Source: Sulfuritalea sp. (GTDB lineage Bacteria > Pseudomonadota > Gammaproteobacteria > Burkholderiales > Rhodocyclaceae). From it: 64,000 nucleotides of DNA. The translations under genes and the position numbers were made by a program. Below the pieces are notes generated by a model, which saw only the letters and a list, made by a program, of their open reading frames with translations, made no database searches and was not told where the DNA came from. Positions 16,762-25,435 of the stretch are shown here, piece by piece. The stretch covers positions 124,001 through 188,000 of the forward strand of contig JADJUP010000003.1 in the NCBI GenBank assembly GCA_016716965.1, read 5' to 3'. Every line of letters begins with the position of its first letter. Within the stretch, counting starts at the first letter, position 1.

Positions 16762-17358
16762 TCACGAAGACTTCGACAGGAGCTTCAGCGCCGCGCGGAT
16801 GCCGTCGGACACGGAAGCATCGGGCGCCAGCCCCTTCATCGCCGAAACCGCTTCGCGTTCGTTGTAACCGAGCGCCAGCAGGGCGTTCATGATGTCCGAC
16901 GCAGCGTCGTGTGCCGTGTCGCCAGCGCCGACTCTTGCGCCTCCGACGGCGAGCGTCTTCGGCAGCCGGTCGCGCAGTTCCAGCAGCAGGCGTTCGGCGG
17001 TCTTCTTGCCGATGCCCGGCACCTTGGTCAGGCGCCCGGCTTCCTGCAGCGTGACCGCCTGGGCGAGTTCCGCTACGGACATGCCGGAGAGCACCGCCAG
17101 CGCCGTGCGCGCGCCGATGCCGGAAATCTTCAGCAACTGCCGGAAGGCGGCGCGTTCGGCTTCCGAGGCGAAGCCGTAGAGGAAGTGGCCGTCCTCGCGC
17201 ACGATCAGGTGGGTATGCAGAGTCACTTTTTCGCCGCTGGCCGGCAGGTTGTAGAAAGTACTCATCGGCACGTCGACTTCATAGCCGAGGCCGTGAACGT
17301 CGACGGTGATGGCGGGCGGATTCTTTTCGACGAGGATGCCGCTGATGCGTCCGATCAT
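16762..17358 (-). CDS. ruvA: Holliday junction DNA-binding protein RuvA
   Basis: The 198-residue protein has the OB domain (MIGRISGILVEKNPPAITVDVHGLGYEV), two helix-hairpin-helix motifs (LLKISGIGARTALAVLSG and LTKVPGIGKKTAERLLLEL) and the C-terminal RuvB-binding domain (DIMNALLALGYNEREA). A dispersed repeat encodes residues about 142-149 (RVGAGDTA) exactly in the flexible linker before the C-terminal domain, where insertions should be tolerated. The start overlaps the stop of the adjacent glycosyltransferase. Confidence 0.97.
   Translation of the reverse strand: MIGRISGILVEKNPPAITVDVHGLGYEVDVPMSTFYNLPASGEKVTLHTHLIVREDGHFLYGFASEAERAAFRQLLKISGIGARTALAVLSGMSVAELAQAVTLQEAGRLTKVPGIGKKTAERLLLELRDRLPKTLAVGGARVGAGDTAHDAASDIMNALLALGYNEREAVSAMKGLAPDASVSDGIRAALKLLSKSS
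16912..16936 (-). repeat. dispersed 25-bp repeat, copy 4, in the ruvA linker
   Basis: On the minus strand: AAGAGTCGGCG, CTGGCGAC, ACGGCA. It is read by ruvA in the same orientation as RVGAGDTA. Confidence 0.85.
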
Positions 17359-18647
17359 GGAGTCGTCTCCGGGCGGGAAGGTTTCGGGCCGAGCGCCAGT
17401 TCCTCGATGCGCGAGGCGATGTTGCCGATCACCGCATTCTGGTCGAAGTTGGCGTATTTGCGGGCGAACGCCTCTGCATTCCGGCGAAAGGCGGGTTCGT
17501 GAACTACGCGCTGCAGCATCGCGCCAAGCTCGTGGGGCGGCTGTTCCGGATGCTGGACCATGCCAGCGCCCATGTGTTCCACGCGCCGCGCGAACAGGTA
17601 CTGTTCCAGGTGGCCGGGCATCATGAGTACCGGCTTGCCGGCCATGAGGAAGGCCACGGTCGCCGCCGCGCTGGCATAGGTCAGGCCGGCATCGGCCTGG
17701 ACCGCAACTTTCTTGAGGTCAGCCGGGCGCGGTGAGAAGGCAAGGTGGGGCGCCGCGTAGCGGGCGACCAGTTCGGCCGGCACGTCCGGCGCGTAGATCA
17801 GCACGCTGCCTTGCAGTGCATGCAGCGCCTGCAATGCCGCTTCGAGATGCAGGGTGTCCGCGCGCAGATAGGAGAACACGCGAGGGCCGGGAACCGCCGG
17901 CCAGACGCTGTCCTCGGCCACTGCGGCCGGCAGCATGCCCCAGTAGCGTGCCGGTCCTCGCTGCGGATAATGATCCAGCTCGGGGAAGCTCAGCAGGCTG
18001 TCCTCGGCGACGCAAAAGAGCTGGGCGAAAAAGTCCAGCGGCGGCTTGCCGAAGTTCGCCAGCACCGCGTTGATGCTTCCGAGCGCAAGAAGGTCGGCGG
18101 CTACGAGTTGCTCTTCCGCAACGGGTGACCAGGGCCTCATGTTGGGTGTCGGATGCATCTGCGGCGGGGTGAAGAAGCCGCTGCCGAAGATCATGGCCGG
18201 GATGCCGAGCGTGCGCGCGGCGAGAATGGCGGTGGGTGCGTGGTCGGCGAGCAGCAGTGAACTGCCGGAAAGGCGAAGCAGTTCTCGCCAGGCAACCACC
18301 AGTCCGAGCAGGTCGCGAGGTTTGGCGTAGCCAAAGCGCAACAGTATGTCGGCGTAGTTGAGAGGAGGCCCCGTGCGCGGCTGCTCGGGCATGACCGGCG
18401 CCTGCAGCCAGGTGAAGCCGGAGTCAGGCAGCAGGCATACCGCCTGGTGGGGTTGCGTCACCGCCCAGTGCACGCCCATGCCGCGCTGGCGCAGTTCCTT
18501 CGCCACCGGCAGGAAGGTGCCGATATGCCCGAGGTTCGCGCCGAACTCCCAGGCATAGAGGACGGAAGGTTTCCGGCCCGGCGCAGTTTGCGCCAACGGG
18601 GACGGCATCGGTACGGGTGGCGTGCCGCCGCGGGGCTGATCCATCAC
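17355..18647 (-). CDS. GT-B fold glycosyltransferase (UGT/MGT-like)
   Basis: The 430-residue protein has a GT-B layout: an N-terminal half with GHIGTFLPVAKELRQRGMGVHW and a C-terminal half with a nucleotide-sugar site (DAGLTYASAAATVAFLMAGKPVLMMPGHLEQYLFARRVEHMGAG), like the MGT family. The acceptor is unknown. It is inserted between ruvC and ruvA with ATGA overlaps at both ends, so it is translated as part of the ruv operon. Confidence 0.78.
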   Translation of the reverse strand: MMDQPRGGTPPVPMPSPLAQTAPGRKPSVLYAWEFGANLGHIGTFLPVAKELRQRGMGVHWAVTQPHQAVCLLPDSGFTWLQAPVMPEQPRTGPPLNYADILLRFGYAKPRDLLGLVVAWRELLRLSGSSLLLADHAPTAILAARTLGIPAMIFGSGFFTPPQMHPTPNMRPWSPVAEEQLVAADLLALGSINAVLANFGKPPLDFFAQLFCVAEDSLLSFPELDHYPQRGPARYWGMLPAAVAEDSVWPAVPGPRVFSYLRADTLHLEAALQALHALQGSVLIYAPDVPAELVARYAAPHLAFSPRPADLKKVAVQADAGLTYASAAATVAFLMAGKPVLMMPGHLEQYLFARRVEHMGAGMVQHPEQPPHELGAMLQRVVHEPAFRRNAEAFARKYANFDQNAVIGNIASRIEELALGPKPSRPETTP

Positions 18648-19189
18648 ATCAGCCTTCCGCCGCGCACACGCTTGCCCAGTGTCGCCAGTCCGCCCATGCC
18701 CTGCCCGCCGTGGGCGTGGGCGATCGCGCAGGCCAGCGCGTCGGCGGCGTCGGCGCTCGGCGTGCCGGGCAGCTTGAGCAGGCGCGCGACCATGGCCTGC
18801 ACCTGTTCCTTGGCCGCCTTGCCGTGGCCGACCACGGCCTGCTTGACCTGCAGCGCGGTGTATTCCGCCACCGGCAGGTCGGCGGTCACCAGCGCGGCGA
18901 CGGCCGCGCCACGGGCCTGGCCGAGCAGCAGCGTGGATTGCGGATTGACATTGACGAAGACGATTTCGACCGCCGCCTGCTGCGGCCGGTAGGTGGCGAT
19001 GATTTCGACCAGTCCGTCGAGCAGGGTCTTGATCCGTTGCGGCAGGGTGTTATCGGCATCGGTCTTGATGCAGCCGCTGGCGACGTAGGCGAGCGTGTTG
19101 CCGGTCTGGTCAATGACGCCAAACCCGGTCGAGCGCAGCCCGGGATCAATGCCGAGAATGCGATGGGTTGGCGGAACGGGCGACTTCAT
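18644..19189 (-). CDS. ruvC: Holliday junction resolvase RuvC
   Basis: The 181-residue endonuclease has RILGIDPGLRSTGFGVID (first catalytic Asp), VEIVFVNVNPQSTLLLGQARG, and DAADALACAIAHAH with the last acidic pair. It cuts Holliday junctions together with RuvAB. The ATG at 19189 gives the normal family length; the frame is open far upstream but that part is shadow. It overlaps both neighbours by ATGA. Confidence 0.97.
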   Translation of the reverse strand: MKSPVPPTHRILGIDPGLRSTGFGVIDQTGNTLAYVASGCIKTDADNTLPQRIKTLLDGLVEIIATYRPQQAAVEIVFVNVNPQSTLLLGQARGAAVAALVTADLPVAEYTALQVKQAVVGHGKAAKEQVQAMVARLLKLPGTPSADAADALACAIAHAHGGQGMGGLATLGKRVRGGRLM

Positions 19190-20046
19190 TTGCGCGCAAG
19201 ATAAACGCCCCATACCGCCAGTGCCATGCCAGCCAGGGCCATCCCGGCCAGGCGTTCGTCGAACAGCAGCCAGGCGATCAGCGCGGTGCATGGCGGCACC
19301 AGGTAGAACAGGCTGGCGAGGTTCACCGCCGTGCCCCTGCGGATCAGCATGTTGAGCAGGGAGATCGCTCCCAGCGACAGCACCAGCACCAGCCAGGCGA
19401 GGGCGAAGATGAAATCGGGCGCCCATTCGACGCGGAAATTGTCGGACACTCCGACCACGATTGCCGTCGCCACGGCGGTCGGCAGGAACTGCGCGACGGC
19501 GCCGGTGCGCCAGTCGAAGCTGGGGCAGAAGCGTTTCTGGTACAGGGTACCGGCGGTGATGCCGGCCAGCGCCGCCAGTGCCGGCCACAGGGCATCGAGG
19601 CCGAAGCCGCTGCCGATCTTGCCCGAGACCACCATGGCGACGCCGACGAAGCCTAGCACCAGGCCCAGCCACTGGCGGGCCAGTACCGCCTCGTTCAGAA
19701 GCCAGCCCGCGCCGACGGCGGTCAGCAGCGGCTGGATGCCGACCACCAGGCTGGCGACACCGGCCGGCAGGCCCTTGGAAATCGAGACAAATACGCCACC
19801 CAGGTAGACCGCATGCACCAGCAGGCCGGAAACCCCGATGTGGAACCACTGGCGTGCGTCGCGCGGCCACGGCGCGCGCATTGCCAACGCCAGCAGCGTC
19901 ATCAGCGAAACGACGAACAGGTAGCGGACCAGCAGGAAGGAGAGTGGTTCGGCGTGCGGCAGGCCGTACTTGGCGCCGATGAATCCGGTGCTCCAGAGTA
20001 CGACGAAGAGGAGCGGGGCGAAGCGGATCGCGGCGGACGAGTTCAC
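19186..20046 (-). CDS. EamA/DMT-family transporter
   Basis: The 286-residue inner-membrane protein has about ten hydrophobic helices in two EamA repeats (FVVLWSTGFIGAKYGLPHAEPLSFLLVRY is typical of the first). The GTG at 20046 is chosen because upstream codons are a shadow of yebC. The exported metabolite cannot be inferred. It lies directly after yebC and overlaps ruvC. Confidence 0.82.
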   Translation of the reverse strand: MNSSAAIRFAPLLFVVLWSTGFIGAKYGLPHAEPLSFLLVRYLFVVSLMTLLALAMRAPWPRDARQWFHIGVSGLLVHAVYLGGVFVSISKGLPAGVASLVVGIQPLLTAVGAGWLLNEAVLARQWLGLVLGFVGVAMVVSGKIGSGFGLDALWPALAALAGITAGTLYQKRFCPSFDWRTGAVAQFLPTAVATAIVVGVSDNFRVEWAPDFIFALAWLVLVLSLGAISLLNMLIRRGTAVNLASLFYLVPPCTALIAWLLFDERLAGMALAGMALAVWGVYLARK

Positions 20047-20047
20047 G

Positions 20048-20773
20048 CTACTCGTCGATCGCGGCGGTGGTGTAGACCTCCTGCACGTCGTCCAGGGATT
20101 CCAGGGCGTCGAGCAGTTTCTGCATCTTGATCGCATCCTCTCCCTCGAAGGCGGTTTCGTTCTGCGGCTTCATCGTCACTTCGCCGAACTCCGACTTGAA
20201 GCCGGCCTTTTCCAGTGCATCCTTGACGGTGGCGAAATCGTTGGGCGGTGTCAGCACCTCGATCGACCCGTCCTCGTTGGTCAGCACGTCATCGGCGCCG
20301 GACTCGATCGCCGCATCCATCAGCGCCGCCTCGTCGGTGCCCGGCGCGAACAGCATCTGTCCGCAGTGGGTGAACAGGAAGGCGACGCTGCCGTCGGTGC
20401 CCATGTTGCCGCCGTGCTTGGCGAAGGCGTGGCGAACTTCGGCGACCGTGCGCACCTTGTTGTCGGTCAGGCAATCGACCATCACCGCGGCGCCGTTGAT
20501 GCCGTAACCCTCGTAGCGGATCTCTTCGTAGTTGACGCCTTCGAGCTGCCCGGTGCCGCGCTTGATGGCGTTGTCGATATTGTCCTTGGGCAGGCTCTGG
20601 CCCTTGGCCTTTTCAATGGCCAGCCGCAGGCGCGGATTGGCGCCGGGGTCGCCGCCGCCCATCTTCGCGGCGACGGTGATTTCCTTGATCAGCTTGGTAA
20701 ATACCTTGCCCCGCTTGGCGTCCTGGCGCCCCTTGCGATGCTGGATATTGGCCCATTTGGAATGTCCGGCCAT
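20048..20773 (-). CDS. YebC/PmpR-family regulator
   Basis: The 241-residue protein matches the YebC family end to end: MAGHSKWANIQHRKGRQDAKRGKVFTKLIKEI, PRLRLAIEKAK, NMGTDGSVAFLF, ending DVQEVYTTA. Family members act as DNA-binding regulators or aid translation of difficult peptides. Start at 20773, with 21 upstream in-frame residues rejected. It precedes ruvC and ruvAB, as in many proteobacteria. Confidence 0.95.
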   Translation of the reverse strand: MAGHSKWANIQHRKGRQDAKRGKVFTKLIKEITVAAKMGGGDPGANPRLRLAIEKAKGQSLPKDNIDNAIKRGTGQLEGVNYEEIRYEGYGINGAAVMVDCLTDNKVRTVAEVRHAFAKHGGNMGTDGSVAFLFTHCGQMLFAPGTDEAALMDAAIESGADDVLTNEDGSIEVLTPPNDFATVKDALEKAGFKSEFGEVTMKPQNETAFEGEDAIKMQKLLDALESLDDVQEVYTTAAIDE

Positions 20774-20874
20774 GGTCTGTTTCCCTGGTTGCGCGGTTGC
20801 CGCGTTGTTGTCACGGGGTTGCCGCGGGGTTGTCACTTACAATCGTGAATTTTAGCATCCCGGGAATCCCAGCC

Positions 20875-22395
20875 ATGAGCCTAGCCCTGCCCATCGCCAA
20901 GAGCGGCGAGATCGAACTCGTCCTCCTGTCGCAACTCGCCAATCGCCACGGCCTGATCACCGGGGCCACCGGCACCGGCAAAACGGTGACGCTGCAACGG
21001 GTCGCGGAGCAGCTGTCGCTGGCCGGCGTACCGGTTTTCCTCGCCGATGCCAAGGGCGACCTGTCGGGCCTCGGCGTTGCCGGTGTCGCTTCCGACAAGC
21101 TCAAGGCGCGCTTCGAAAAGATGGGCGTCACCGACTGGCAGCCGCGCGCTAATCCGGTGGTGTTCTGGGATGTGTTCGGCGAGGCCGGTCACCCGGTGCG
21201 GGCTACGGTGTCCGACATGGGGCCGCTCCTGCTGGCGCGCCTGCTCAATCTCAACGATACCCAGTCCGGCGTGCTGCAACTGGTGTTCAAGATCGCCGAC
21301 GACCAGGGCCTGCTGCTGATCGACCTCAAGGACCTGCGCGCGATGGTGCAATACGTCGGCGAAAACGCGGCGCAGTTCAAGACCGAATACGGCAATGTTT
21401 CTGCGGCGTCCATCGGCGCCATCCAGCGCGGCTTGCTGACGCTGGACGAGCAGGGCGGCGACAAGTTCTTCGGCGAGCCCATGCTCAACATCGAGGACCT
21501 GATGCAGACGGTGGATGGTCGCGGCGTGATCAATGTGCTGGCCGCCGAAAAGCTGATGAACTCGCCGCGCCTCTACGCCTGTTTCCTGCTCTGGCTGCTG
21601 GCCGAATTGTTCGAACAGTTGCCCGAGGCGGGCGACCTGCCGAAGCCCAAGCTGGCCTTCTTCTTCGACGAGGCCCACCTGTTGTTCAACGATGCGCCGC
21701 CGGCCCTGCTGGAAAAGGTCGAGCAGGTGGTGCGCCTGATCCGTTCCAAGGGCGTCGGCGTGTATTTCGTCACCCAGAACCCGCTCGACATCCCCGACAC
21801 GGTGCTCGGCCAGCTCGGCAACCGCGTGCAGCATGCGCTGCGCGCCTTCACGCCGCGCGACCAGAAAGCGGTCAAGTCGGCGGCGCAGACCCTGCGCGCC
21901 AATCCGAAGTTCGATGCCGAAGCAGCGATCATGGAACTCGGCGTCGGCGAGGCCCTGGTCTCATTGCTCGACGAGAAGGGCAGCCCGACGGTGGTCGAGC
22001 GCGGCTTGGTCCTCGCCCCCGGATCGCGCATCGGTCCGATGTCGGCCGAGGAACGCAAGGCGGCAATGGCGGGGTCGCTGGTGGCGGGCGTCTATGAACA
22101 GTTGGTCGATCGCGAATCGGCCTACGAGAAACTGAAGGGTGCGCCCGCTGGTGAGGCGCAGAAAGTCGGCGCTGACGCAACGGCGCCTGCGCCCGCCCAG
22201 GCGCCGGCCGAAGGTGGCGGCTTGTTCGGCGGCATCGGTGACATGTTGTTCGGCAGCACCGGTCCGCGCGGCGGCCAGCGCGACGGCCTGGCGCAGACCA
22301 TGGCCAAGACCGTGGTCCGCACCATCGGCTCCCAGGTCGGGCGCGAGATCGTGCGCGGTGTGCTGGGTTCGATCATGGGCGGCCGGCGCCGCTGA
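20875..22395 (+). CDS. HerA-like P-loop ATPase (DUF853/YjgR type)
   Basis: The 506-residue protein has Walker A GLITGATGTGKTVTLQ (about residues 25-39) and Walker B LAFFFDEAHLLF (about 261-272), as in the HerA/FtsK-like DUF853 family of putative DNA-translocating helicases. Its true role is unknown. The C-terminal part after about residue 425 is an Ala/Pro linker containing a dispersed repeat copy, followed by a conserved hydrophobic/Arg tail (QVGREIVRGVLGSIMGGRRR). It is divergent from yebC. Confidence 0.88.
   Translation: MSLALPIAKSGEIELVLLSQLANRHGLITGATGTGKTVTLQRVAEQLSLAGVPVFLADAKGDLSGLGVAGVASDKLKARFEKMGVTDWQPRANPVVFWDVFGEAGHPVRATVSDMGPLLLARLLNLNDTQSGVLQLVFKIADDQGLLLIDLKDLRAMVQYVGENAAQFKTEYGNVSAASIGAIQRGLLTLDEQGGDKFFGEPMLNIEDLMQTVDGRGVINVLAAEKLMNSPRLYACFLLWLLAELFEQLPEAGDLPKPKLAFFFDEAHLLFNDAPPALLEKVEQVVRLIRSKGVGVYFVTQNPLDIPDTVLGQLGNRVQHALRAFTPRDQKAVKSAAQTLRANPKFDAEAAIMELGVGEALVSLLDEKGSPTVVERGLVLAPGSRIGPMSAEERKAAMAGSLVAGVYEQLVDRESAYEKLKGAPAGEAQKVGADATAPAPAQAPAEGGGLFGGIGDMLFGSTGPRGGQRDGLAQTMAKTVVRTIGSQVGREIVRGVLGSIMGGRRR
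22161..22185 (+). repeat. dispersed repeat, copy 5, in the HerA-like linker
   Basis: GAAAGTCGGCG, CTGACGCA, ACGGCG, read in frame as KVGADATA. It differs from the common form at about four positions. Confidence 0.65.
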
Positions 22396-22453
22396 GTCAC
22401 GGCGAGCCGGACGGGGGAGGACTGCGGATCGCCTGTCGGGGACGATTCGCACC

Positions 22454-22459
22454 TATAAT
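22454..22459 (+). promoter_or_regulatory. TATAAT box just before the TonB receptor gene
   Basis: A perfect TATAAT lies 9 bases before the ATG, so a transcript starting the usual 6-7 bases downstream would have virtually no leader. No convincing -35 hexamer is seen. Confidence 0.35.
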
Positions 22460-22468
22460 CCTGCGACG

Positions 22469-24493
22469 ATGAAGGCATATTCATTCCGCTTGGGGCGCGC
22501 CGCGCGCGGGGGATGGCAGCGCGCACTGCCGCTCGTCTTCGCTTTCCTCGGCGGGCCGGCCATGGCGCAGCAGGTTTCCGAAAAGGATTATTTCGACGAA
22601 CTGCCGGTGGTGCTGTCGGTCAGCCGCCTCGCCCAGCCGCTGCGGGACGTGCCCGGTTCGGTAACCGTCATCGACCGCGACTTTATTCATCGTTCCGGCG
22701 CACGCGAGATGGCCGACCTGCTGCGCCTGGTGCCGGGCTTCCTGTACACGGCGAGCAACGGCGCCAATCCGCAGGCCAGCTACCACAGTGGCATGGATAT
22801 CTATGGCGCGCGCATGCAGGTGTATGTCGATGGCCGCTCGCTGTATTCCTCGTTCCTGTTCGGCGATACCAAGCTCGGATTGCGCGGCATCATCCTCGAA
22901 GAGGTCGAGCGCATCGAAGTGCTGCGCGGCTCGAACTCGGCGTCATACGGCGCCAATGCCTTCCTCGGCGTGGTAAACATCATCACGCGCAATGCGGCGG
23001 ATACCCATGGCGCGATGGTTTCCCTGACCGGGGGCGACAAGGGCATCAACGATAACGTCGCCCGCGTTGGCTGGGGCGACGAGAACGCCAGTTTTCGAGT
23101 CATCGCAGCGCGCCGCAGTGACAACGGCTTCGATCGCATTTACGACGACAGCCGCGTTTCGCACCTGCAGTTTCGTGCCGACTGGATGCCCTCGCTCAAC
23201 GACGACGTGATGTTCCAGTTCGGTGCCGGAGAGATATCCCGCGGCGACGGCACCGGCACCGCCAGCAATCCGTCGCGTACCGTCGGGCAAAGCGATGTCC
23301 ATGCCCTGCTGCGCTGGCAGCGGCGGCTGGGGGGCGATGAAAAGCTGGACATGCGGTTGAGCCATGAGCGCGAGGTTTTCGTCGATCGCGCGTTCGTGAC
23401 CGGGACCCTGCCTGCTCCATTTCCGGTAAGTGCGATCAACGATTTGAGTGGCAACGTGCTTCGAACCGAGCTCGGCCTGCAGCACAGCTTCGCCTGGAAC
23501 GATGCGTTGCGCATGGCCTGGGGCGGCGAGTGGCGCTATGAAGTCCTGCATGCCCCGGCGCTGTATTTCGGTGCCGGCAGCCTTTCCCTGCACCAGTGGC
23601 GCGCCTTTGCCACGCTGGAATGGCGGCCCCATGAGCAGTGGCTGCTGCAGGCAAGCGGCATGCACGAAAGCCACAGCTACACCGGCAGCGCCTTTTCGCC
23701 GCGCCTGGCAGCGAATTTCCATCTGACGCCGGACCATACCTTGCGTGCCGGCGCAAGCAAATCGCAGCGCACGCCGAACTTTTACGAACTGCGCGCCGAT
23801 ACGCGCCTGTTCAACTTGTCCCCGGGCAATCCATTCGTGCCCGTCGGCGCGCAGGTTCCCGGAGTCGGCTGGATTTTTCTGTCCTCCGGCACGGTCAAGG
23901 CGGAGACCCTGACCAGCAGCGAAATCGGTTACCTGGGACATTTCCGCGAGGCCAACCTCAAGGTCGATGCGCGTGCATTCATCGAGCGCATGAACGACCG
24001 CATCACGGTCGAAACGCGAAACCTGCCCAATCCGGCACTGGCTCCGGTGCCGTTCGTCGGGGTCGGCGACCTGGTCAATCGCCTCGGCCAGCGCCTGCAT
24101 GGCTTCGAGTACCAGTTCGACTGGCGCCCGCTGCCGGATACCCGGCTGATATTTTCCGAGCTGCAGATTCGCAGCAAGGCCGGCTGGGTTGCTACCGAGG
24201 CGCTGACGGCTCCGGAGCGCTCCAGTTCCCTGACCTGGCTGCAGAAGTTACCGGGCAATTTCGATTTCACCGCGATCTCGACCACATCGACGCCGTTCAA
24301 ATGGGCCGGAAGCGGCGAATTGATCAATACCCCGCGTCGGCTGGATCTGCGCCTCGGCAAGTCCTTCGCCGTCGGCGCGACGCGCGGCGAAGTCAGCGCG
24401 ACGGTGCAGGCGGTCAACGGCGGCCACCAGATCTACAAGATGACCCAGCGTTTCGACCGGCGCGGTTTCGTTACCCTGCGGCTGGATTTCTAG
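22469..24493 (+). CDS. TonB-dependent outer-membrane receptor
   Basis: The 674-residue protein has a signal peptide ending PAMAQQ, a plug domain (VVLSVSRLAQPLRDVPGSVTVIDRDFIHRSGAREMADLLRLVPGF, IEVLRGSNSASYGANAFLGVVNIIT) and a long beta-barrel ending in an aromatic residue (FVTLRLDF). The substrate is unknown. It is followed after 3 bases by a periplasmic binding protein and then a sensor kinase, suggesting a coupled uptake and sensing unit. Confidence 0.92.
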   Translation: MKAYSFRLGRAARGGWQRALPLVFAFLGGPAMAQQVSEKDYFDELPVVLSVSRLAQPLRDVPGSVTVIDRDFIHRSGAREMADLLRLVPGFLYTASNGANPQASYHSGMDIYGARMQVYVDGRSLYSSFLFGDTKLGLRGIILEEVERIEVLRGSNSASYGANAFLGVVNIITRNAADTHGAMVSLTGGDKGINDNVARVGWGDENASFRVIAARRSDNGFDRIYDDSRVSHLQFRADWMPSLNDDVMFQFGAGEISRGDGTGTASNPSRTVGQSDVHALLRWQRRLGGDEKLDMRLSHEREVFVDRAFVTGTLPAPFPVSAINDLSGNVLRTELGLQHSFAWNDALRMAWGGEWRYEVLHAPALYFGAGSLSLHQWRAFATLEWRPHEQWLLQASGMHESHSYTGSAFSPRLAANFHLTPDHTLRAGASKSQRTPNFYELRADTRLFNLSPGNPFVPVGAQVPGVGWIFLSSGTVKAETLTSSEIGYLGHFREANLKVDARAFIERMNDRITVETRNLPNPALAPVPFVGVGDLVNRLGQRLHGFEYQFDWRPLPDTRLIFSELQIRSKAGWVATEALTAPERSSSLTWLQKLPGNFDFTAISTTSTPFKWAGSGELINTPRRLDLRLGKSFAVGATRGEVSATVQAVNGGHQIYKMTQRFDRRGFVTLRLDF

Positions 24494-24496
24494 GCA

Positions 24497-25435
24497 ATGC
24501 GACGTCTGATAGCGAACTTCGTCGCGACCGTCTGGCTATGTCTAATGACATATGGGTCGAGCTGGGCGGGGGGGACGGTTTCGGTCTGGGTCGCACTCTC
24601 CGAGACCGGAGGCGCATATGGCGAGGCGGCAAATGCATTGCGGTCGGAACTGGAGCGGGCGCCCACATCGCGCATCGACTGGCAGGTGGCGCACTGGAGC
24701 CGCTTCGCGAGTTCGAAGCCGGAGCCGCAGTGGGTGGTTGCGATCGGTGCGACGGCGCAGCGTGCCATGCAGGAGCTTTTTGCAGACGATGCCACGCCGC
24801 CGCCGCTGCTGTCCCTGCTGGTGCCGCGTTTCGCCTTCGAGCGCATCGCCGATCCCGGACGCCTGCGTGCAGGAACGCTTTCCGCCGTATTCCTCGACCA
24901 GCCGCCGGCGCGCCAGCTTGACCTGATCCGGCTGGCGCTGCCGGGAGCGCGCAATCTGGGAATGCTGGTGGGCGCCGAATCGAAGGCCCATGTCGTTGCG
25001 TTCGACAAGGCGGCAAAGGAACGCGGCATCAGCCTGGTGGCCGGACAGGCCGAAGCCGACAGCTTGTTTGCGACCCTGCAGTCGATGCTGCCCGAAGTCG
25101 ATGCGCTGCTCGCGGTGCCCGATCCGGCGATATTCAATAGCCAGACGGCATCAAACATATTGATGGCGACCTATCGCAGCCAGTTGCCGCTGATTGGCTT
25201 TTCTCCTGCCTACGTCAAGGCCGGCGCGCTGCTTGCCGTGTATTCGACGCCATTGCAGATCGGTACTCGCGGCGGGGAAATGCTGCGCCAGGCCTTGGCT
25301 GGCAGAAATCTGCCGCCGCCGCAGTGGCCAGGCGACTTCGTCGTTTCGGTGAACCAGGATGTGGCGCGTTCGCTCGGCTTCGTGCTGCACGGTTCGCAAC
25401 TGGGCGAGCAATTGCGCCAGAAGGAGCGGCCATGA
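24497..25435 (+). CDS. ABC-type periplasmic substrate-binding protein
   Basis: The 312-residue protein has an N-terminal signal (FVATVWLCLMTYGSSWAGG) and two-lobe binding-protein features (WVVAIGATAQRAM, AVFLDQPPARQLDLIRLALPGARNLGMLVG, PLIGFSPAYVKAGALLAVYSTPLQIG), like uncharacterised ABC binding proteins of the BmpA/YtrF-like class. No ABC permease or ATPase gene is adjacent, so it may hand its ligand to the downstream kinase and not to a transporter. The stop overlaps the kinase start. Confidence 0.8.
   Translation: MRRLIANFVATVWLCLMTYGSSWAGGTVSVWVALSETGGAYGEAANALRSELERAPTSRIDWQVAHWSRFASSKPEPQWVVAIGATAQRAMQELFADDATPPPLLSLLVPRFAFERIADPGRLRAGTLSAVFLDQPPARQLDLIRLALPGARNLGMLVGAESKAHVVAFDKAAKERGISLVAGQAEADSLFATLQSMLPEVDALLAVPDPAIFNSQTASNILMATYRSQLPLIGFSPAYVKAGALLAVYSTPLQIGTRGGEMLRQALAGRNLPPPQWPGDFVVSVNQDVARSLGFVLHGSQLGEQLRQKERP

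Noticed and set aside
22396..22468. Cobalamin riboswitch upstream of the TonB receptor.
   Set aside because: The leader is only 73 bases and lacks the B12-box.
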